64,000 nucleotides of DNA from Crocodylus rhombifer. Taxonomy: Eukaryota; Chordata; Crocodylia; Crocodylidae. This document shows positions 58,116 to 64,000 of the stretch, piece after piece (position 1 is the first letter of the stretch; each line of letters begins with the position of its first letter). The notes under the pieces are model-generated. The model was not told the DNA's origin and did no database searches. It saw only the letters and a list, made by a program, of their open reading frames with translations. The position numbers and the translations under genes were made by a program. The DNA is taken from positions 124,001-188,000 of the forward strand of contig JAVSML010000978.1 in the NCBI GenBank assembly GCA_038503035.1, given 5' to 3'.

Positions 58116-59592
58116 CACAGGAAATCACGGCAGATGTGTTTTTTTGCAGCTATCATAGAAACTGTTGTTTTTCACGGTTTTTATGAAAACAGAGAGAGTG
58201 CGATTTAAGTATGTCCCAAGTTACAGTAGTTTCATGAGTCTAGAACGGTAGCACGGATACCCTGTAGATACCCAGAAGGACGTATACAGCTTTGAAGCAC
58301 ACAGCAAAAGAAATTACTGAAGTTAAAGTTCTGCTAAGAATCTGCAAAAGTCTTATAGCCTAACTTGGGTAACTGCTGTTCTGCAGTGACACTGCTGCAG
58401 AGTAGATGCACGCCAAATCTGTCTGCAAGCATGGAGCATGCAACAGAGACCAGATCTGGGATAAATTAACATATATGCTCTTCATCAGCAACAGCTGCAC
58501 ACATGTTAAACACAATGAATAAATGCTAGCACAATAACCCACATGAACTCTGCAGTGAAGCCAGCCTAGAATACTGGAATTCTCATTCAAAGATGTAGAG
58601 TCAAATTAACCATTATGTTTTGAATATAAGTCATCAACAGAACGCAGTCAGACCAACCTGCATTTAGAAAAGTCTCTTATCAGTTGAGTTATACTGGTAT
58701 TGTCCAATATCCTGTAAAACCTCAAAATAGCCAGGGTTTATAAAAGCCTTAGAGCAAAACACACCAAGTTTAGAAAACTATAGGTTGAAACCATAAAAAC
58801 AGCAACTGCCCAATAAATTAATGTTAAAAGAAAGTTAATAAAGATAAAATGTCCTCACTGCCTTGCAGCCCACCCAGGAGGGAAAGGTGCCAGCTGGTGG
58901 GGCAGTACAAAAGGCAGCCAGCAACCAAGATGGCAGCTGTCCCCTTGTGCTGCCTTTCCCCAGGGACTCTCCACCAATCAGCAGCAAGGAGCAGGGCTAC
59001 CAGGAAATACCCATGAGAAAAGAAATTGGCTATTTGTATGGTGAACAAGCCACAAAAATTCCTTTGTCTGGCCACAAATTAAGTAGATCCTTAACTATGG
59101 GAGGTTAGCCAACAGAATAGCTTTGTTCCCTTGCAGCCAACAGAACTTCTACGTACAACAGCTTTGTAGTCTAGCTTGTCATAACTACCTTTTTACAACA
59201 TCACCTAGAAACCTAAATCTGCAAAGTATCTACACCCCTGTGAAACAGATGAGTGTTTATCAATTAGCTACTTTGGAAGTTGCTCTGATGCAAATGATCT
59301 GGCTTCAACTATACAAGCGGCTGGTCAGACAGTTAAATTAAAAACTGCAGGCTTTCAGTACGATACTAGTCAAGTATACAGATCTCACCTAATCTACAGG
59401 CACATCATTTGTCATCTACTTAGAGTTCTTTATCTGTTGAAAAGAAGAAGTAACCACTTAGGTCTATATCCAAGATCTAAGAACTATTAGCAATATAACT
59501 ATCTGAATGCAGCATTCACAAGTCTATAGTAGGTATCAATTCTTATCCTAGTTCTTCCTCTTCCTATTAAAGTCTAAATTTTAAGAACTTAC

Positions 59593-59717
59593 CTATCAAA
59601 AACAATTGTTTAAATCTAGTATATGCAGTTTGGATATCTTGCAGAGAGGGAAGGCTGCTTGAAAGGTCATCCATTTTCAAGACTTCATAAGGAGGTGCAT
59701 GAATTGTCTTATAGATT
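59593..59717 (-). CDS. MTMR12: MTMR12 exon 10
   Basis: 125 bp, entering in phase 2 and leaving in phase 1. The acceptor is TTTGATTTATCCAG before AATCTAT and the donor GATAG/GTAAGT. It encodes (G)IYKTIHAPPYEVLKMDDLSS, then SLPSLQDIQTAYTRFKQLFL, then I and the first base of Asp. In MTMR12 this is the DLSS-hinge and the helix IQxAYxxFKQLFLI before exon 11. Plus-strand open frames across it are shadows. Confidence 0.95.
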
Positions 59718-60496
59718 CTGGATAAATCAAATGATAAACAGAATTAAGCCTTCTAGGTTGGAGAAGAAAACATGGACAATTATTACTGAAAGTAGCAAGG
59801 TTCATTACCCATCCCAAATATAAGTGCGCACAGGTATTCTAGAATACAAGACATCCATCATATGAATGGGCTTGTCTAAAATTTAAAAGTTTTGTTGCCC
59901 TAAATATATAAGGATGGTAAAAACAGTCCTTGTGTAGATATACTGTACTGGCATAGAAATCCTTTACAAGCTGTTTTGCAAAACTTGTGGAACTTTTAAG
60001 CTACGAATACTGCATCTTCATGGGTATGTTATGTTATGTTACACCAAATTAATGAATTCACGTCAAAATATGAACCCTGAGGGTGGTGGGTATTCCCATC
60101 TCCTTGCAAAACACTTCAAGTACCAAAAGACAATGCAGAGCTGACTGTTTTAAAGTCTGCTTGACTCCCTGATTTTTGATTAGGCTGAAGGGACACAAGA
60201 GAATAAAGTACATTTGCTGATGTTAAAAGACATTCCTGAAGGGAAAGAAAAGAATCTGAGTTGAAATGAACCTAAACACCAGAGGCCATCTGGAGTTAGT
60301 AAGTAGTACTCGTGCACATAGACCTTGTTTTGCTGGGAAAAAAAAAAACTCGCTTCTCAGGCTGTGCTTTACAGTTAAGTTAACTAATAAGTTTTTTAAA
60401 GCCATTTTTCAATCACACTTCAAAGGGAAGACTTGCAGGCATTTAATTGTCAAGTCTTATTAGTACTCTGTAGCCAAAGGACATGACCCAAGAGGA

Positions 60497-60687
60497 ACAA
60501 AGTCACACGAACCAGGAACAGACTTCCCATGGAGGTGGTGCAGTCCCCAACCTTGGAAGCCTTCAAGAGGAGACTGGACAGACACCTTGCTAGGATCATT
60601 TGATCTCAGTGTTCCTGCCCAGAGCAGGGGGGTTAAACTGATGATCTTTCAAGGTCCCTTCCAGCCCTTAATTTCTATGATTCTATG
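60497..60687 (+). mobile_element. CR1 3'-end fragment with tail repeat
   Basis: CACACGAACCAGGAACAGAC, then CTTCCCATGGAGGTGGTGC..., TTCAAGAGGAGACTGGACAG, and a tail of TTCTATGATTCTATGA, the short direct repeat typical of CR1 3' ends. Confidence 0.85.
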
Positions 60688-61189
60688 ACTAGTCCAGAAA
60701 CAGGCAAAATTGAAGCCTAATGAGAAGTGTGCTCAGACCAGAAGAGACAGAGGGCCAAGCAGACTTATAACAAGTTTCATTTCCTGAACAAGAACAAACC
60801 ACACTACTTTTCATCATATAGCTGTCTCCATAAAGGCTTTACCAGCATATTGATGTTGATGAGATTTGCATCATTTAAAAAGAGTTTAATTGTAGATGTT
60901 AAAGCTATACTAATTAACAAACTTAAGATATGTTAACAAAAACAGTCATGCATGTTTAAAAAAAAATAGCTGGTAGTGGTTAACCACTCGGTAAAACCTA
61001 ATAATACAGACAAGATCAAATGACTTTTGTGATGGTTGAAATATATGCCTCAATGTTGCAACTGATACTTTGTTGCTGATACCTGCTATTTTGTGGAACA
61101 CAAATAGTGTCTTAAAAATGTGCAATTAATTATCGAAGTTTAGGTAATATTCTGAGCATATCTACATATGTAATTAGCACACAAATCAA

Positions 61190-61640
61190 CTCTGACACTT
61201 ATTGCTCTGGAGTTTTTTGCTCCTGGACATGCTGTTTGAACATGTGCCCAGAAGCAATCAGCTCTGGAGATGATTCATGTGCAGCACACGAAGCCTAGCT
61301 GGAGCAGCCCTGGTCAGCAGAGGATTCCAGGGGTCAGCTTGCCAACCTGAGACTGCTCCAACCAGACTCAGGGTGCTGCAGAGGGGCTGGCCGAGGCATG
61401 AAGTTACTTCAGTATGGGGCTGCCTACTGACTAGCCCCATACATTTACATGTGCGCTGCTACACATGGAGAAAACCAAACGCTGCAGCAGGGTAGTACTA
61501 GTAAGTACAAGTACTACCCTGCTGCAGAGTTTATTAGTTTCCTGCACTCTAATAGGGGTGCATGTGTGGGAGCCAAGGCATTTACTGCAGAGCTAATTAG
61601 TCAATTCTGTAGTAAAAGTCTCACATAAATGCGCTCTCCC
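61190..61640. mobile_element. Foldback DNA-transposon-like repeat around a perfect hairpin
   Basis: The centre is a perfect 18-bp inverted repeat (61482-61499 and 61510-61527, CTGCAGCAGGGTAGTACT) with a 10-nt loop. Weaker symmetry extends outward (CATGTGCGCTGCTACACATGG against GGTGCATGTGTGGGAG). The outer boundaries are approximate and no target duplication was identified. Confidence 0.55.
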
Positions 61641-62548
61641 TCACCCAAGAAATTTAGGAGTGTGGGGGAATACAAGGAAGCTTTCTCTGTTCCTAAATTA
61701 GTGATCTTGCAGGTCTTTTTAGGCTGACTAGGAACACCCTTTTGTTTATCTTTCCACCTATATGAACCAAGCTACCATTCAGAAATGTGGTTCAGAGAAT
61801 CTTTTTTCCTTTCAGATGCAGTGGGAAACAAATAACCATAGAGCCATGAATCTACTGCCAAAAGGAAAGCTGGGCTCATAAAACTCATTTCCCACCCAAG
61901 TTTTCCTTCCCCGACCCAATATCTTTTAGGTTTTAAAACAAACCAACAAAAAACCCCCACATATCTTCCCTCCCTTCCCCCATTAAAAGGGGATTTTTGC
62001 TTTTGAACTTAATTTTTGCATGAACTAGTGAATGAGGGCAGCTCCCTCTGCTACTTTAGCTCACTGGGATTAGAAAATACTGGTTTCTCAGAAACCAGCT
62101 GCTATTAGTTCTCAGCTGGTTAAATAACAACTTGATTGGAAATCCTTGAACAGCTGACACGGACTTTTAATAAAAAATTAAAAAATAAATAAAAAGGAGA
62201 GCAGTATGAGAAAATCCACTTGCCTGGAAAAGAATGAAACTTGACTGGAGAAACTGAGAAGCAGAGGTGTAAGCTAGTTACAACTACAGCCTATAACTAA
62301 GCTTAGGGCAACCCCTTTTCCCCACCTATCCCCAGTTTGCATAAGCTTATTCTGATGAGGACTCATATCTATGGGACAAAGTGCCTTGCCGTGATGAAGC
62401 CAAAAAGGCTAGACTGGCTAATGCTTTGTTTCGAGTTTTCTGGTGGGTGGAGCCAATGTGGAAAGCTGTGTAAACAAGGATAGCATAACAGTATGGACCT
62501 TACTTCTCTCCTAAGCAAAATGATGCAGACAGAAGAGCTATTACTGAC

Positions 62549-62652
62549 CCATCCAAGAGTTTGGGCATTTGTAAAGCGCTGTCATCCTGTTCTTTGGGAA
62601 ATGCAGACATTTTGAGAAGGGCAGCACCGTTATGGCAAGACCAACACCAAAT
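62549..62652 (-). CDS. MTMR12: MTMR12 exon 9
   Basis: 104 bp, entering in phase 0 and leaving in phase 2 (GAT GG/GTCAGT). The acceptor is CACGTTTCTTCTGCAG before ATTTGG. It encodes IWCWSCHNGAALLKMSAFPK, then EQDDSALQMPKLLDG. Active myotubularins have the related segment (P..WR...) near the start of the phosphatase domain; MTMR12 has this WCWSCHNG form. By subtraction it begins near residue 265-275 of about 750. Upstream exons, including the GRAM/PH part, lie beyond the right edge. Confidence 0.93.
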
Positions 62653-64000
62653 CTGCAGAAGAAACGTGTAATAAATGTTACTTGATTAGTTGTTTTGTAC
62701 AGATACTTGTGCAAAATGACTAAACATTGAACTATATGAAACATCTCCCTACCCTATGTTGTATACAAATTTTGATCTATTTAATGAACAGGGATCCTGG
62801 TTTTCCAATAAAAAAAAAAAAAAAAATTGAAAATTCTGATAAAAATCCCGAAGTCCATGATTAAAATGAAAGGACGCCACAGCCCCCCGCTGGTGTCCCT
62901 CACTCCCTCTTCACAGGCCCTACTCATGCCCCTCAGTCCTGCTGGAGGGCCCCCTAGCTGCCAAGGCTATGGGGCAAGGGACCTGGGTCTGCAGACCCCT
63001 GCCCCTGGCAGATGGTGGCAGCTGCTGCAGCAAAATGGAGCCTGGCTCCCCACCTGCTGTCAGCTTGGGTGGAGGTGCGGCTGGCTCCCTGCGGTGGTGT
63101 GCACTCTTGGAGAGGGATAGGGGGTGCCCCCCAGATCTGTGCACACTGCAGGCTTGGGCTCCTGCCCTGCTGCCCTCCTCCGGGGCCTCCGCAGCCAGCG
63201 GGTACCACTGCAGGGCACAGTGGGGCCACACAGGGTTCTCCTTACCACTGCAGGCTCCGTGCTGCCCTGGCAATGTGTTCCCTGCGTACATGGCAGCAGC
63301 AGGGGCAGTGGTATGGGGGTGTGCCTCTCACTGCTGCCGCGCACCCAGGGGACATATCACCAGGGCAGTATGGAGCTCACAGTGGCAAACAGCTTCCCTG
63401 TGCAGCACCACTGTTCCCTGCAGCACTGGGTTGTACGCGCCAGGCTGCGGAGGCCTGGGGGAGGGCGGGAAGAAGGGCAGGAGCTTGAGCCCACAGTGCA
63501 TACCCACCACCCCTCCCAGAACTGCATGCATCAGCAGGGAGCTGGCTCCACTCCTCTCCCAGACAAGCCATCCACGGTCCCATCCCACTCCCCACCAGGG
63601 TCCTACAGCTGCATGTTACAGCCCTTGGCCCCAAGCCCTACTGCCCACTCAGCTGAGCAGCAGCCTCAGTCCCACCCCTACTCAACTCCCTGGGGGGGGG
63701 GGGGGGGGGGGGGGGAGGGGCTTAACCCTTTCCCACCCACATTACCTGTGGGAGCTACTCTCGAAGTTGCCTGGCCACCCCCTTCCTGACTGCCCTCCTT
63801 CTAATCCCTCCCAGCCCCCTGCTGGTTAGAACTCTGCCAGCCTGCAGAGAGCTCTTTGCACAACTTCAAAATCCACAGGTTTCTCCACTAAAATGAGAAA
63901 TCCAGTTTTCATCTAGTAAAGGGGAAAATTTGCATTTTATACTCCATTTTCCCTCAGAACCCTGCTAATGAGTCACTCAATACTGTAGCAATCTTAAAGT
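62653..64000 (-). other. MTMR12: MTMR12 intron 8 (3' part)
   Basis: Only the acceptor side is in the window. It is almost filled by the palindromic hAT-like element at 62789-63964. Exon 8, ending before IWCWSCHNG, is off the edge. Confidence 0.8.
62789..63964. mobile_element. Giant palindromic hAT-like element (1176 bp)
   Basis: The left end CAGGGATCCTGG and inverted right end CAGGGTTCTGAGG are flanked by TTAATGAA and CTAATGAG (6 of 8). The arms extend to the middle: CTCCTGCCCTGCTGCCCTCC..CCTCCGCAGCC (about 63160) faces its inverse at about 63440-63485, and CCTGGCAATGTGTTCCCTGC (about 63261) faces the inverse of 63340-63366. The centre is near 63330. A 24-base G run lies at 63692-63715. The open frames across it (up to 286 codons) arise from GC richness; no transposase motif is seen. 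Confidence 0.8.

Larger units (their letters stand above)
49041..59592 (-). other. MTMR12: MTMR12 intron 10 (10.5 kb)
   Basis: The longest intron fully in the window. It holds a MITE (49292-49476), an old CR1 tail (54930-55440), a one-ended foldback-family fragment (56091-56215), a non-CR1 RT fragment (56300-56880) and a CR1 (56885-58115). The stretches 49480-54900 and 58120-59590 show no gene. A 351-base open frame at 50745-51095 (minus) has no recognisable domain. Confidence 0.85.
59718..62548 (-). other. MTMR12: MTMR12 intron 9
   Basis: Intron of about 2.8 kb with donor GTCAGTAAT and acceptor TTATCCAG. It contains a CR1 tail (60497-60687) and a foldback repeat around the hairpin 61482-61527. 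The rest is AT-rich. Confidence 0.85.

Noticed and set aside
62969..63829. 286-codon plus-strand open frame
   Set aside because: It lies wholly in a GC-rich palindromic transposon, overlaps equally long frames on both strands, and includes a Gly run from the poly-G tract. No domain is recognisable.

Overview
The window looks like nuclear DNA of an amniote vertebrate, most likely a non-avian sauropsid, with a crocodilian (alligator-like) genome as my best guess. The reasons are spliced vertebrate genes, many CR1 LINEs from ancient to nearly intact, many hAT-like DNA transposons with 8-bp target duplications, and long introns. The species call is inference. A run of 10 Ns at 45936-45945 marks an assembly gap.

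Two protein-coding genes are present, both on the minus strand. The left edge holds the first coding exon of GOLPH3 (463-681), followed on its upstream side by a GC-rich promoter island (about 330-1060). The rest of GOLPH3 lies off the left edge. From about 34.5 kb to the right edge lies the 3' part of MTMR12, the catalytically dead myotubularin adaptor (3-PAP). I could place eight exons by joining splice sites, phases and protein similarity, covering about the last 480 of about 750 residues, plus a 3' UTR of about 2.3 kb. Its first exons lie beyond the right edge. The order GOLPH3 then MTMR12, both on the same strand, matches human 5p13.3 and supports both identifications.

Between the genes (about 1.1-34.5 kb) there is no convincing gene. 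The space is filled with transposable elements: a solo LTR flanked by GGGAC repeats, a second LTR inserted in an old CR1 and itself carrying a young CR1 with an open 547-codon reverse-transcriptase frame, a degenerate CR1/L3-like copy that still shows esterase, endonuclease and RT-tail pieces, and several short hAT-like elements.

The MTMR12 introns hold more insertions. Most striking are three hAT-like elements (40776-41678, 46026-46941, 62789-63964) whose inverted repeats extend inward to the centre, so each is close to a giant palindrome with a GC-rich interior. Two belong to one family and flank exons 12-14, a layout that could favour exon circularisation. A reverse-transcriptase fragment unlike CR1 lies at about 56.3-56.9 kb. 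No CRISPR array, operon or other prokaryotic feature is present, and I recognised no tRNA or rRNA gene.
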